A stretch of 64,000 nt of DNA from Luteimonas rhizosphaerae (GTDB lineage Bacteria; Pseudomonadota; Gammaproteobacteria; Xanthomonadales; Xanthomonadaceae): assembly GCF_002849595.1 (NCBI RefSeq), contig NZ_NRQR01000028.1:62001-126000 (forward strand), in the 5' to 3' direction. Shown piece after piece: positions 24,863 through 38,040 of the stretch. Below the pieces are notes generated by a model. The model was not told where the DNA came from. It was given only the letters and a program-made list of their open reading frames with translations, and searched no databases. The position numbers and the translations under genes are program-made. Every line of letters starts with the position of its first letter. The stretch's first letter is position 1.

Positions 24863-25357
24863 ATGCCCACGAACGCTGCCCTGTCCCACTACGCGATTCT
24901 CGCGGCGATGCTCGCGCCGGCATTCTTCCTGACGGCGACCGCGTCGCTGCTCGGCACCGCCAATGCACGCCTGGCGCGCGTCATCGACCGCACGCGCGCG
25001 CTGTTGCGCGAACTCGCCGACGACGACCACAACAATCCCGACGACCGCCAGATCCTCGAAGAGCGCATCGCCCTGCAGCGCACGCGGAGCCGCATCATCC
25101 TGCGCGGCAGCCAGTTGCTGTACGTGGCGATCAGCTGCTTCGTCGGCACCAGCCTCAGCGTCGCCGGCGACTCGTTCCTCGACCACCGCTACGCCGCATT
25201 GCCGACCATCCTGGCCGCCCTCGGCGTGCTGGCGATGTTCGCCGCGAGCCTGCTGCTGGCACGCGAAGCGTCGATGGCGGTGCGCGCGGTCAACGACGAG
25301 ATGGACGACGCGCATCGCCGCGCCAACCGGCGACTGCCGGCGCCGCCGGCGGCCTGA
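24863..25357 (+). CDS. DUF2721 membrane protein
   Basis: 164 residues. The first helix (ILAAMLAPAFFLTATASLLG) is followed by a charged segment with NARLARVIDRTRALLREL, then two helices (LLYVAISCFVGTSL and ALGVLAMFAASLLLA) and a charged tail. The pattern is that of DUF2721 proteins, small inner-membrane proteins of unknown role. It ends four bases before the convergent tadA. Confidence 0.75.
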   Translation: MPTNAALSHYAILAAMLAPAFFLTATASLLGTANARLARVIDRTRALLRELADDDHNNPDDRQILEERIALQRTRSRIILRGSQLLYVAISCFVGTSLSVAGDSFLDHRYAALPTILAALGVLAMFAASLLLAREASMAVRAVNDEMDDAHRRANRRLPAPPAA

Positions 25358-25361
25358 GCGC

Positions 25362-25862
25362 TCAGCGCGGCGGCAGGCCGCGCTTGCGGCGGAAATAGTT
25401 CGTCAGCATCGGTCCCGCCACCTCGGCCATGACGCCGCCGGTGACCTCGACCCGATGGTTGTGGCGCGCGTCGCCGAGCACATCGAACACGCTGCCGGCC
25501 GCGCCGGTTTTCGGATCAAAGGCGCCGAACACGACGCGGGCGACGCGGGCATGGATCATCGCCATCGCACACATCGCGCAGGGCTCGAGCGTCACATAGA
25601 CGGTGCAGCCCACCAGCCGGTGATTGGCCAGCGCACGCCCGGCATGGCGCATCGCGATGATTTCCGCATGCGCGCTGGGATCGTGCTCGGCGATGTTGCG
25701 GTTCCAGCCCTCGCCGATCGCCTGGCCGGCCGCGTCGACGACCAGCGCGCCGACCGGGATCTCGTCGTCGTCGTGCATCGCGCGCTCGGCGAGTGCCAGG
25801 GCCCGCGCCATCCAGGTGGCGTCGACCTCGTCGACCTGCGGTGGGATCGGCGGCAAGGACAC
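25362..25862 (-). CDS. tadA: tRNA-specific adenosine deaminase TadA
   Basis: 166 residues from GTG 25862, six bases after the preceding reductase gene. Zinc-deaminase motifs HAE (SAHAEIIAMR) and PCAMC (VTLEPCAMCAMAMIHAR) are intact, with the FGAFDPKTGAAGS substrate loop. TadA converts the wobble adenosine of tRNA-Arg(ACG) to inosine. Probably co-transcribed with the FMN reductase. Confidence 0.9.
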   Translation of the reverse strand: MSLPPIPPQVDEVDATWMARALALAERAMHDDDEIPVGALVVDAAGQAIGEGWNRNIAEHDPSAHAEIIAMRHAGRALANHRLVGCTVYVTLEPCAMCAMAMIHARVARVVFGAFDPKTGAAGSVFDVLGDARHNHRVEVTGGVMAEVAGPMLTNYFRRKRGLPPR

Positions 25863-25868
25863 GAAGGC

Positions 25869-26426
25869 TCAGCGTGCAGCGCGGAGGTGCGCGGCGAAAC
25901 CTTCGACGAACGCGTCGAGCTGCGCGCGGACCTTGTCGTCCCGCAGCGATCCCTCTGCATCGAAGACCTGGCCGGCGCGCGATACCAGCAGGCGGCCACC
26001 GGCCCAGTGCGCGGCGCCCAGCGTGCGCAGTACCGGCAGCCATGCGTTCTGCGCCAGGATCGTGCCGAAGCCGCCGGGGGATGCGCCGATGACAGCGACG
26101 GGCCGGTCGCCGAACAGCGCGGGAATTCCACTGCCGGGACGCGACAGCCAGTCGATCGCGTTCTTGAACACGCCCGGGATGCCGTTGTTGTATTCGGGCG
26201 TGACCAGCAGCAGGCCGTCGCTGCCGAGGATCCGCTCTTTCAGGGACTCGACGGCGTCCGGAATACCGTCGCGGGCTTCGACATCGCCGTCGTAGAGCGG
26301 AATACCGTGCAGCGTCGCGGCATCGATCGCCATCGCGTCGTTCGAGAATGCCTGCGCCGCGCGCAGCAGGCCGGTGTTATACGAGCCCGCACGCAGGCTG
26401 CCGGAAATGCCGAGGATCCTGATCAT
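25869..26426 (-). CDS. NADPH-dependent FMN reductase family protein
   Basis: 185 residues from ATG 26426; readings extending to 26756 lie inside the photolyase gene. Flavodoxin-like fold: FMN phosphate loop ISGSLRAGSYN at the start and TPEYNNGIPGVFKNAIDWLSRPG in the middle, as in chromate/quinone reductases (ChrR/YieF) and azoreductase-like proteins. Substrate not determinable. Located between the photolyase and tadA on the same strand. Confidence 0.85.
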   Translation of the reverse strand: MIRILGISGSLRAGSYNTGLLRAAQAFSNDAMAIDAATLHGIPLYDGDVEARDGIPDAVESLKERILGSDGLLLVTPEYNNGIPGVFKNAIDWLSRPGSGIPALFGDRPVAVIGASPGGFGTILAQNAWLPVLRTLGAAHWAGGRLLVSRAGQVFDAEGSLRDDKVRAQLDAFVEGFAAHLRAAR

Positions 26427-26529
26427 GTCGCGACCTGCGCGCTGGGGCTGGCGGTACCGCACCGCAGCTCGGCGGCGACTGTACCGCAGGCGTGCCGCGG
26501 TGCGCAGACGCGGCGCACGCGGGCGACGC

Positions 26530-28080
26530 TCAGACCGAATCCCGGCGCCACTGCGCGGCTTCGTCGCGGATGATCGTGCGCTCCGCGTCGTCCAGCCGTT
26601 CGAGGCTGCGGAGCTGCGGGCGCATCCGTGGATTGTCCGCCAGCAAGGCCTCGTGCCGCAGCATGAAGTCCCAGTAGAGCCGCGTGTACGGGCACGCCCG
26701 TGGCCCGGTGCGCTGCCCGGGATCGAACCGGCATTGCCGGCAGAAGGCGCCCGCACTCATGCGTTCGATGTAGCGACCGCTGGCGATGTAGGGCTTGCTC
26801 GACATCAATCCGCCATCGGCGAACTGGCTCATGCCCAGCACGTTGGGCATTTCCACCCACTCCACCGCATCGACGTAGACGGCGAGAAACCAGCGATGCA
26901 CCTGCGCCGGTTCCACGCCCAGCAGCTGCGCGTAAAGGCCGATGACCATCAGGCGCTGGATGTGGTGCGCGTAGCCCAGCGACAGGGTCTGCCGCAGCGC
27001 ATCGGCCAGACACGGCATCGGCGCGTCGCCGGTCCAGTAGAAGCCGGGCAGATCGCCGTTCGCCTGCAGCACGTTGGTGTCCGCGTAGCGTGGCATCTGC
27101 GTCCAGTAGACCCCGCGCACATACTCGCGCCAGCCGAGGATCTGGCGGATGTAACCCTCCGCGGCCGCCAGCGGCGCCCTGCCCGCCCGCCAGGCCGCTT
27201 CGACGGCCCCGACCACCTCGCGCGGATTTAGCAGCTTCAGATTCAACGCCGACGCGATCTGCGAATGCCACAGCCACGGCGCATCGGGCCACAGCGCGTC
27301 CTGCCAGCGGCCGAACGCCGGCAGGCGCTCGTCGATGAAGTGGTCGAGCACGTGCAGGGCCTCGGCGCGTGTCACCGGCCAGGCGAATGGCTCGAGTTCG
27401 CCGGGATGATCCGCGAACCGCGTGCGGACCAGGTCGAGCACGTCACGCGTGATCGCGTCCGGTTCGACGCGCGGCGGTGGCGGCACGACGCCGGGTCCCT
27501 GGCGGTCGAACGGTGCGCGGTTCTCCGGATCGAAGTTCCAGCGTCCGCCTGCGGGCGCGTCGCCGTCCATCAGCACGCCATGTCGACGGCGCAGATGCCG
27601 GTAGAACGACTCCAGCCGCAGTTCCCGCTGCTCGCGCGCCCAGTCCGCGAACGCGCGCACGTCGCAGTAGAAATGCCGGTCCGGCGCGATGACCAGCGGC
27701 ACGTCCGCGGCCGCTGTCGCCGCGCGGATCAGCTGCAGGACGCGCCAGTCACCGGGCGCGGTCAGCCGGACGGTCCGCGGGCGCAGGCGTGCGATCGCGG
27801 ATGCCAGTTCGGCGCCGAGGTTGCCAGAATTGTCCGCGTCGTCCAGCGCCCGGTACTGCACGTTCCAGCCCTCGGCACGCCGGTCCTGCGCGAAATGCCG
27901 CATCGCGCTCAGGAACAGGGCGGTGCGCGCCTTGGCCGACCACACATGCGTCGACTCCTCGGCGACTTCCGCCATCCAGATGACGTCGTGCGCGGGTTCG
28001 GCGCCATCGAAAGCGGACGCCGACGCGTCGAGCTGGTCGCCCAGCACGACGATGAGGTGGCGGACCGGTCGGTCAGACAT
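26530..28080 (-). CDS. iron-sulfur photolyase/cryptochrome (PhrB-type)
   Basis: 516 residues from ATG 28080. The N-terminal alpha/beta domain (HLIVVLGDQLD) is followed by a helical FAD domain with SKPYIASGRYIERMS and ILGWREYVRGVYW. Four cysteines fit the 4Fe-4S ligands of this family: one in DAPMPCLADAL and three in FCRQCRFDPGQRTGPRACPYT. The family (DPRP, FeS-BCP) includes Agrobacterium PhrB, a (6-4) photolyase with DMRL chromophore. Here it would repair or sense UV or blue light. Confidence 0.85.
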   Translation of the reverse strand: MSDRPVRHLIVVLGDQLDASASAFDGAEPAHDVIWMAEVAEESTHVWSAKARTALFLSAMRHFAQDRRAEGWNVQYRALDDADNSGNLGAELASAIARLRPRTVRLTAPGDWRVLQLIRAATAAADVPLVIAPDRHFYCDVRAFADWAREQRELRLESFYRHLRRRHGVLMDGDAPAGGRWNFDPENRAPFDRQGPGVVPPPPRVEPDAITRDVLDLVRTRFADHPGELEPFAWPVTRAEALHVLDHFIDERLPAFGRWQDALWPDAPWLWHSQIASALNLKLLNPREVVGAVEAAWRAGRAPLAAAEGYIRQILGWREYVRGVYWTQMPRYADTNVLQANGDLPGFYWTGDAPMPCLADALRQTLSLGYAHHIQRLMVIGLYAQLLGVEPAQVHRWFLAVYVDAVEWVEMPNVLGMSQFADGGLMSSKPYIASGRYIERMSAGAFCRQCRFDPGQRTGPRACPYTRLYWDFMLRHEALLADNPRMRPQLRSLERLDDAERTIIRDEAAQWRRDSV

Positions 28081-28555
28081 CACGCGACACGCCGGTCATT
28101 CCGCGCTGTCCTGCTGTATTCGGTGCCGTCATGCGCCGCTCGGCAGGCAGGCGTCCGGGCACGCCGAATGATCCGCGTGCCATCGCAGACCGCGCATGAC
28201 CTGTTTGGCAGCGTGGACGTGCTGCCCGAGGCTTCGCAGTTGTGTTCATGTGCTATCGGCGGGCAGGCTCGGGTCGGGAACGCCGTCATGATGCCCAACG
28301 CGACCGTGCGCGCGTCGTGCAGCGTGGTGTCGGGCGCGTCCTGCGCCTTCGAACCGTTCGGATCCGAATGGTGCTCCGCGCACCAGGCCGTCGTCGTACC
28401 GACGTCCAGATGAGGAGCGCGATCGACCATCGCATCGTCGCGGAGGCGGGCCGGCACGACATCCCGGTACCATTCCCCCACCCGACGCCGGGCAGCGCCG
28501 CGCACGATGTCACGCGCCCTGCCCTGTCACGCCCTCCATATCCGAGCCGCGCCGC
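28081..28555. other. intergenic region without a gene
   Basis: 475 bases between the divergent photolyase and ilvE. The open frames present are arginine-rich shadows without starts or motifs. The region must hold both promoters, but I cannot place them with confidence. Confidence 0.3.
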
Positions 28556-29653
28556 ATGACCATCGAGCCGATCCACACCTTCCGCATCGTCCCGTCGCAG
28601 CAGGTCCGCCAGCAGGCCGACCGCGAGGCGATCCTCGCCGACCCCGGCTTCGGCGCGCACTTCACCGACCACATGGTCGCGATCGACTGGACGGTCGACG
28701 CCGGCTGGCACGACGCGCACGTGCGGCCCTTCGGTCCGCTAACGTTCTCGCCGGCCGCCGCGGTGCTGCATTACGGCCAGGAAATCTTCGAAGGCATGAA
28801 GGCGTTCCGCCATGCCGACGGTTCGATCTGGACCTTCCGACCCGACGCCAACGGCCGCCGTCTGCAGCATTCCGCGCGCCGCATGGCGCTGCCCGACCTG
28901 CCGGTGGATCTGTTCGTCGAATCGATCCGCCAGCTGGTCCGCACCGACCAGGCCTGGGTGCCGGACGGCGGCGAATCCAGCCTGTACATCCGGCCCTTCA
29001 TGATCGCCAACGAGGACTTCCTCGGCGTGCGCCCGGCCCGTCGCGTGGCCTATTACGTCATCGCCAGCCCAGCCGGCGCCTACTTCAAGGGCGGCATCAA
29101 GCCGGTCTCGATCTGGCTGTCACGCGATTACGCGCGCGCCGGACGCGGCGGCACCGGCTCGGCCAAGTGCGGCGGCAACTACGCTGCGTCCCTGCTTCCG
29201 CAGCGCGAAGCGGTCGCCAACGACTGCGCCCAGGTGCTGTTCCTCGATGCGGAAACCGGCCGGTACGTCGAAGAGCTCGGCGGCATGAATGTGTTCCTCG
29301 TCCAGAAAGACGGCAGCGTGATCACGCCCGCACTGACCGGCAGCATCCTCGAGGGCATCACCCGCGACAGCGTGATCCAGCTGCTGCGCGACCGCGGCCA
29401 CACCGTGACCGAGCGCCGCGTCGAGATCACCGAATGGATCGACGGCGTGCGTTCCGGTGAGATCGCCGAGGTCTTCGCCTGCGGCACCGCCGCCAGCATC
29501 TCCCCGATCGGCGTCCTCAAGGGAGCCGACTTCAGCGTCGGCGATGCCGATGCACAGCCGGGCGAGGTCACGATGGCGATCCGCAAAGACCTGCTCGACA
29601 TCCAGTACGGCCGAGTGCCGGATCGGCATGGTTGGTTGACGCAGTTGGTGTGA
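28556..29653 (+). CDS. ilvE: branched-chain amino acid aminotransferase
   Basis: 365 residues, the long (class II-like) form. The PLP lysine is in GTGSAKCGGNYAASL (about residue 205). FEGMKAFRHADGSIWTFRPDANGRRLQHSARRM and EELGGMNVFLV are standard blocks. It catalyses the last step of Val, Leu and Ile synthesis and the first of their breakdown, with 2-oxoglutarate/glutamate. Monocistronic, ending at its own terminator. Confidence 0.95.
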   Translation: MTIEPIHTFRIVPSQQVRQQADREAILADPGFGAHFTDHMVAIDWTVDAGWHDAHVRPFGPLTFSPAAAVLHYGQEIFEGMKAFRHADGSIWTFRPDANGRRLQHSARRMALPDLPVDLFVESIRQLVRTDQAWVPDGGESSLYIRPFMIANEDFLGVRPARRVAYYVIASPAGAYFKGGIKPVSIWLSRDYARAGRGGTGSAKCGGNYAASLLPQREAVANDCAQVLFLDAETGRYVEELGGMNVFLVQKDGSVITPALTGSILEGITRDSVIQLLRDRGHTVTERRVEITEWIDGVRSGEIAEVFACGTAASISPIGVLKGADFSVGDADAQPGEVTMAIRKDLLDIQYGRVPDRHGWLTQLV

Positions 29654-29676
29654 GCCGCCGCCACAGGGAATACGGG

Positions 29677-29701
29677 AACGGCCCGCACAGCGGGCCGTTT
29701 T
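29677..29701 (+). terminator. terminator of ilvE
   Basis: AACGGCCCGC, loop ACA, GCGGGCCGTT and TTT. Ten-pair stem 24 bases after the stop. Confidence 0.9.
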
Positions 29702-29949
29702 CGTTTCGTCACCTCGTGGCCCCAACAAGAAGAGCGTAAACGGCGCAGCTCTTGATGCGTGCCCTCGGCCGCAAGCAGACCGATGGTCGCGCAAGTTGGT
29801 CATTTCCGACGAGCGGCTCTGCATCAGACACGGAAGTCCGCATTCGACAGCCGGACGAAGTCTGCCCCTCGCCAAAAAAAAAGGACATGACCGGTGGGGT
29901 GATTCGTCTGCACTCCGTTAAACAAAGCTCTGGACATTGAGAGCCGGTC

Positions 29950-29983
29950 GAAGAAAAGCCCGCATCAGGGCGGGCCTTCTTCG
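29950..29983 (-). terminator. terminator of the guaB-guaA unit
   Basis: CGAAGAA-AAGCCCGC and GCGGGC-CTTCTTCG pair around a short loop. On the minus strand GCGGGC is followed by TTTTCTTCG. It lies 28 bases past the guaA stop. The 29702-29949 stretch before it shows no credible gene. Confidence 0.8.
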
Positions 29984-30010
29984 ATAGCGGCTAGGCAGAC
30001 AAGGACCCGC

Positions 30011-31522
<1,512 letters not shown>

Positions 31523-31642
31523 CGGCTTGGCTTTTGAAGTGGTGACAGCGCGTGCGGTGCGCTGGGAAGGAGGAGGTCGAAGGCCGGATACGAAACGGGA
31601 TCCGCTTTCGCGAATCCCGGTTGCAGTGCCCTGTGTCGTGCC

Positions 31643-34226
<2,584 letters not shown>

Positions 34227-34344
34227 GCGGAGGTCGTGGAATGCGGGCGGCCCATTGTCCCCGATTCCGGCCCGGCCTTGCAGGCAGACGTGGCCGACGC
34301 GATGCTGGCGCGCCTGTTGTCGCGATGCCGCCTAGGAGTTCCGC

Positions 34345-34686
34345 ATGTCTTCCCCCGTTCCGTTCGACCCGGCCACCCTGCCCGCGCAGATCCGCACCGA
34401 GATCGAGGCCGCCGCGTTCCGGCGCCTGCTGTCGCACCTCAACGAGGCGCGCCCGGACGTGCAGAACATCGACCTGATGATCCTCGCCGGCTTCTGCCGC
34501 AACTGTCTCGGCGACTGGTATCGCGACGCCGCGCAGGCGCAAGGCGTGGCGCTCGACAAGGAGGCGGCGCGCACGGCGGTCTACGGCATGCCGTTCGCGG
34601 GGTGGAAGGCGCAGCACCAGCGTGACGCCACCCCCGAGCAGCTGGCCGCCTTCGAGGCCGTGCAGCGCGCCCATCCGCGCGGCTGA
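34345..34686 (+). CDS. DUF1244 family protein
   Basis: 113 residues. The block DVQNIDLMILAGFCRNCLGDWYRDAA with its Cys-x2-Cys and the segment KEAARTAVYGMPFAGWKAQHQ are characteristic of DUF1244, a small all-helical family of unknown function. Followed after five bases by a hydrolase gene. Confidence 0.85.
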   Translation: MSSPVPFDPATLPAQIRTEIEAAAFRRLLSHLNEARPDVQNIDLMILAGFCRNCLGDWYRDAAQAQGVALDKEAARTAVYGMPFAGWKAQHQRDATPEQLAAFEAVQRAHPRG

Positions 34687-34691
34687 CGCGC

Positions 34692-35459
34692 ATGCGTGCG
34701 CTCGGCCTGCTGACCGCGCTGGCGGTGCTCGCCTACGCGGGCGTCTGCGTCGCGATGTTCCTCATGCAGCGCAGCCTGCTGTATTTCCCGGCGGCGACGC
34801 GGGTGGATCCGGCGACGACGACGTTCGAGGTCGCCCGCGGCGACGTCACGCTGCGCGGCTGGGCCATCGGTCCGGAGGCCGGCGCGCCGGTGCTGTACTT
34901 CGGCGGCAACAGCGAGCGCGTCGAGCAGAACCGGGACGACTTCGCCCGCTGGCTGCCGCAGCGGCGCGTCTACCTGCTGGCGTATCGCGGCTACGGCGCG
35001 AGCGACGGCGATCCGGACGGCGCCGCGATGCGCGCGGATGCGCTCGCGTTTCACGACGCGGTGCGACGTCACCATCCCGGGCAGGCCGTGGACGTCATCG
35101 GCCGCTCGCTGGGCGGCGGGATCGCCAGCCATGTCGCCGCACAGCGCGACGTGCGGCGGCTCGCGCTGATCACGCCGTTCGACCGGCTGGCGCACGTGGC
35201 ACAGGGGCATTACCCGTGGCTGCCGGTGCGCTGGCTGCTGCGCGACGACCACGACGTCGCGGCGGACCTGGCGACATTCGACGGCCGCGTGCTGGTGCTG
35301 CGCGCCGGACGCGATGCGGTGGTGCCGCCTCGGCACACGGACCGCCTCCTCGCGCACTTGCCCGGCACGCCGGACGTCGCGTCGTTCGCGGACGCCGGAC
35401 ACAACGACATCCAGGCACAGCCCGGCTACGCCGATACGCTGTCCGCGTTCCTCGACTGA
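34692..35459 (+). CDS. membrane-anchored alpha/beta hydrolase
   Basis: 255 residues. An N-terminal hydrophobic anchor (residues about 4-24), then YFPAATRVDP as in the YfhR/BEM46-like family. The nucleophile elbow is GRSLGGGIA (Ser), an acid is likely in LRAGRDAVVPPRHTDRL and the His is in FADAGHNDI. Probably a serine esterase facing the periplasm; substrate unknown. Likely co-transcribed with the DUF1244 gene. Confidence 0.8.
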   Translation: MRALGLLTALAVLAYAGVCVAMFLMQRSLLYFPAATRVDPATTTFEVARGDVTLRGWAIGPEAGAPVLYFGGNSERVEQNRDDFARWLPQRRVYLLAYRGYGASDGDPDGAAMRADALAFHDAVRRHHPGQAVDVIGRSLGGGIASHVAAQRDVRRLALITPFDRLAHVAQGHYPWLPVRWLLRDDHDVAADLATFDGRVLVLRAGRDAVVPPRHTDRLLAHLPGTPDVASFADAGHNDIQAQPGYADTLSAFLD

Positions 35460-35466
35460 GTGCGGC

Positions 35467-36522
35467 TCAGCGCGACGGCGGGACCGGGCAGCGCGGCAGG
35501 CCGTCGCCGACGGTGCACTCGACGCAGCACATCGGCGCGGGCGCGGTGCCCGGCGTCGTCGGTGTCGGCGCCGGCAGCACGGGAACGCCGCCCATCGGCG
35601 GTGCCGGCAGCAGCGTGGCCAGTTCAGCCGCGGGCCGCAGCTGCAGCAGCACGGCCCAGTCCTGGCGGTTCGCGTTGCAGCCCGCCGGCGTGTCCGGGCT
35701 GCAGGGCGGATCGGTGAGCGTGCGCACCGCGAGCCGGTCGAACTGGCCGCCGGCAGTCAACGGCATCAGCCGCATGGTCACGCCATCGAGCACGTTGCCG
35801 CCGACCAGATAGGCGCGCCCGTCACCCTGCTCCGCCGCGGCGACGACGATGTCGCAATGCATACCCAGACCGCTCTCGTCGCTGCTCAGCAGCGTGGCCA
35901 GGCCGGCGAAACCGAACACCCGGTTCGCCGCGCGCACGTAGCACAGCATGTCGCCACGCGCCGGACGTGCGGCCTGCGGATCGACCACGCGGTAGGGACT
36001 GGTCGCCGGATTGCGGTAGGCGTCGCGGACGTAATCGACATGGCTCGGCGACCCGTTGAACCCCGGCAACCTCGCGCGGCGTGCGGCCCAGGACACGAAG
36101 GCCGCCGACCACGGCACATCGACGACGAAGGCCCGGCAGGCCGCGGACGGCATCGTCGCCAGGCCGGCGTACAGGCAATCGCTGGCGCCGGGCCGGCCCT
36201 GCATGCGCGCGAGCAGATCCGCGCCGCGCCAGTAGCCGGCGACGCGACGCCAGGCCTGCTCGCCGTTGGTCAGCAACGCCGCCTCGGCCTCGCGCACGGT
36301 CGAGCCCGCATAACGGCCTTCGGCATCGATGAAGGGGCGATGCCAGAGCTGGTGCTCTTCGCACGCGGCGGCCGCGAGTCGGGTCGCCGGATCCGCATTG
36401 TCGACCTGCCCGCGCGCGATCGGACAGGGATCGGCCGCGACCGCATCGCGTGGCAGGCCCAGGGCCAGGCCCAGCACCAGCAGTGTCGCCAGCCACAGGC
36501 GCGGGAACATCGTGTGCGTCAT
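35467..36522 (-). CDS. exported DUF2272 protein
   Basis: 351 residues with a signal peptide ending near DAVAA (residue about 29). The core VPWSAAFVSWAARRA, SPSHVDYVRDA, ARPARGDMLCYVRA and HCDIVVAA is the DUF2272 pattern, resembling NlpC/CHAP-type folds. The C-terminus is a Pro-rich tail with paired cysteines. A cell-wall or secreted enzyme role is plausible but unproven. Convergent with the hydrolase gene. Confidence 0.7.
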   Translation of the reverse strand: MTHTMFPRLWLATLLVLGLALGLPRDAVAADPCPIARGQVDNADPATRLAAAACEEHQLWHRPFIDAEGRYAGSTVREAEAALLTNGEQAWRRVAGYWRGADLLARMQGRPGASDCLYAGLATMPSAACRAFVVDVPWSAAFVSWAARRARLPGFNGSPSHVDYVRDAYRNPATSPYRVVDPQAARPARGDMLCYVRAANRVFGFAGLATLLSSDESGLGMHCDIVVAAAEQGDGRAYLVGGNVLDGVTMRLMPLTAGGQFDRLAVRTLTDPPCSPDTPAGCNANRQDWAVLLQLRPAAELATLLPAPPMGGVPVLPAPTPTTPGTAPAPMCCVECTVGDGLPRCPVPPSR

Positions 36523-36607
36523 CGCGTCGGTCCGGAGTTGCGCTGGAAGCAGCGCGCTGCCGGCATCGTGCCCGATCCAGGCGTGAAGGTGCGGTCCGCG
36601 CGCGTGC

Positions 36608-37741
36608 TCAGCCGGCCGCGCAGAACGCGGCGTAATCGATATAGCCCGGAAACCCGCGTCCCGGCGCGCAGACCGCGCACTCCGGATCCGCGCCCAGACG
36701 CGTCTCGCGGAAGCGCAGGCCGAGCGCGTCGAACTGCAGCAGGCGGCCCGACAGTGGCGTGCCGATGCCGAGCAGCAGCTTCAGCACTTCGGTCGCCTGC
36801 AGCAGGCCGATGACACCCGGCAGCACGCCGAGCACGCCGACCTCGGCACAGTTGGGCGCGGCCTCGGGCGGTGGCGGCTCCGGAAACAGGCAGCGATAGC
36901 AGGGCTGCGCACCGCGGTGGCGACCGGCGTCGAACACGCTGACCTGGCCTTCGAAGCGGTGCACGGCACCGTAGACCAGCGGCGTGGCGTGCTGCACGCA
37001 GGCATCGTTGAGCAGATAGCGCACCGGGAAATTGTCGGCGCCGTCGAGCACGACATCGACGCCCGCCAGCAGCCGGTCGATGTTGGCCGCGGTCACCCGT
37101 TCGGCCACCGGCTCGATCCGCGTGCGCGGATTGAGCGCGGCCAGCGTCGTCGCGGCCGAGCCGACCTTGGGCTGGCCGATGCGGTCTTCCGCGTGCAGGA
37201 TCTGCCGCTGCAGGTTGCTGCGGTCGACGACGTCGTCGTCGGCGATACGCAAGGTGCCGACACCGGCGGCGGCCAGGTAATACGCGGCCGGTGATCCGAG
37301 ACCGCCGGCGCCGACCACCAGCACCGTCGCTTCGGCGAGCCGCTGCTGGCCGGTCAGGCCGATCTCCGGCAGCTTCAGGTGCCGCGAATAGCGCTCGTGG
37401 AAATCGAGATCGACATCGCCGTCGGGGAGCACGGTCGGCAGCCCGTCGGCCTGCCACGCACGGGTGCCTCCGGCGACCGAGGCGACGTCGCTGTATCCGA
37501 GTGCGGCCAGGGTGTCGGCCGCCTGCAGGGAGCGCTGGCCGCTCTGGCAGATCAGCAGCACGGGCGTGTCGCGATCGGGCAGATGGGTCTGCGGCGCGGC
37601 TTCGAGCGCTGCGCGGTCGATGCCGTCCGCGCCCTCGGCCATGCCGGTGACCCGCTCGTGCGCATCGCGCACATCGATCAGGCGTACGCCCTGCTGCTGG
37701 CGTTGCCGGGCCTGCGCCGGCGTGAGTTGGAGAACGGACAT
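36608..37741 (-). CDS. moeB: rhodanese-MoeB/ThiF fusion, molybdopterin synthase adenylyltransferase
   Basis: 377 residues from ATG 37741 (MSVLQLTPAQ). The N-terminal rhodanese domain has active-site CQSGQRS (about residue 70). It is followed by an E1-like domain: RYSRHLKLPEIGLTGQ, nucleotide site VVGAGGLGSPAAYYLAAAGVG, DNFPVRYLLND and zinc cysteine pairs (CYRC and ECAVC). It adenylates the C-terminus of MoaD- or ThiS-type proteins. The fused rhodanese suggests it also supplies sulfur. Near moeA and mobA on the same strand. Confidence 0.85.
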   Translation of the reverse strand: MSVLQLTPAQARQRQQQGVRLIDVRDAHERVTGMAEGADGIDRAALEAAPQTHLPDRDTPVLLICQSGQRSLQAADTLAALGYSDVASVAGGTRAWQADGLPTVLPDGDVDLDFHERYSRHLKLPEIGLTGQQRLAEATVLVVGAGGLGSPAAYYLAAAGVGTLRIADDDVVDRSNLQRQILHAEDRIGQPKVGSAATTLAALNPRTRIEPVAERVTAANIDRLLAGVDVVLDGADNFPVRYLLNDACVQHATPLVYGAVHRFEGQVSVFDAGRHRGAQPCYRCLFPEPPPPEAAPNCAEVGVLGVLPGVIGLLQATEVLKLLLGIGTPLSGRLLQFDALGLRFRETRLGADPECAVCAPGRGFPGYIDYAAFCAAG

Positions 37742-37961
37742 GGGCCGATTATCGCGCGGAATGCAGAGGCCGCGCCTCGCGTCCTCCTGTGAGCGCGCTC
37801 GCGCGCGAGGCAATACCAGGACAGCCGGCCGTGCGTGAACTCGCTCTTATGGAAGGCAGCACGTCCGGCGTGCCCCTGTGGCGTTGGGGTGCGCTCGCGG
37901 GTGTGGCCCCGGCGCCGCAGCGCGATGCGGCACACGCGGCTGCTGCCCCATCACTCGAACA

Positions 37962-38036
37962 CCCTGTGGGAGCGCGCCTGCCCGCGAAGGCATTGCCGGC
38001 GCAGCCTCATCGCCCGCGAGCGCGCGCCTCCAACGA
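37962..38036. repeat. REP-like element pair
   Basis: CCCTGTGGGAGCGCGCCTGC (from 37962) followed by CCGCGAAGGC is very close to the extragenic palindrome family known from pseudomonads and xanthomonads. A related inverted unit (CGCCCGCGAGCGCGCGCC then TCCAACG) follows at about 38011-38035. The pair fills part of the 299-base gap between moeB and moeA, which otherwise shows nothing. Confidence 0.6.
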
Positions 38037-38040
38037 GGCG

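Noticed and set aside
28080-28505. 141-codon minus-strand frame upstream of the photolyase
   Set aside because: Biased toward Arg and Thr, no ribosome-binding site or motif; the region is better read as the intergenic promoter space.
29752-29940. 62-codon plus-strand frame after ilvE
   Set aside because: Lies after the ilvE terminator without promoter or ribosome-binding site; composition unlike a protein.
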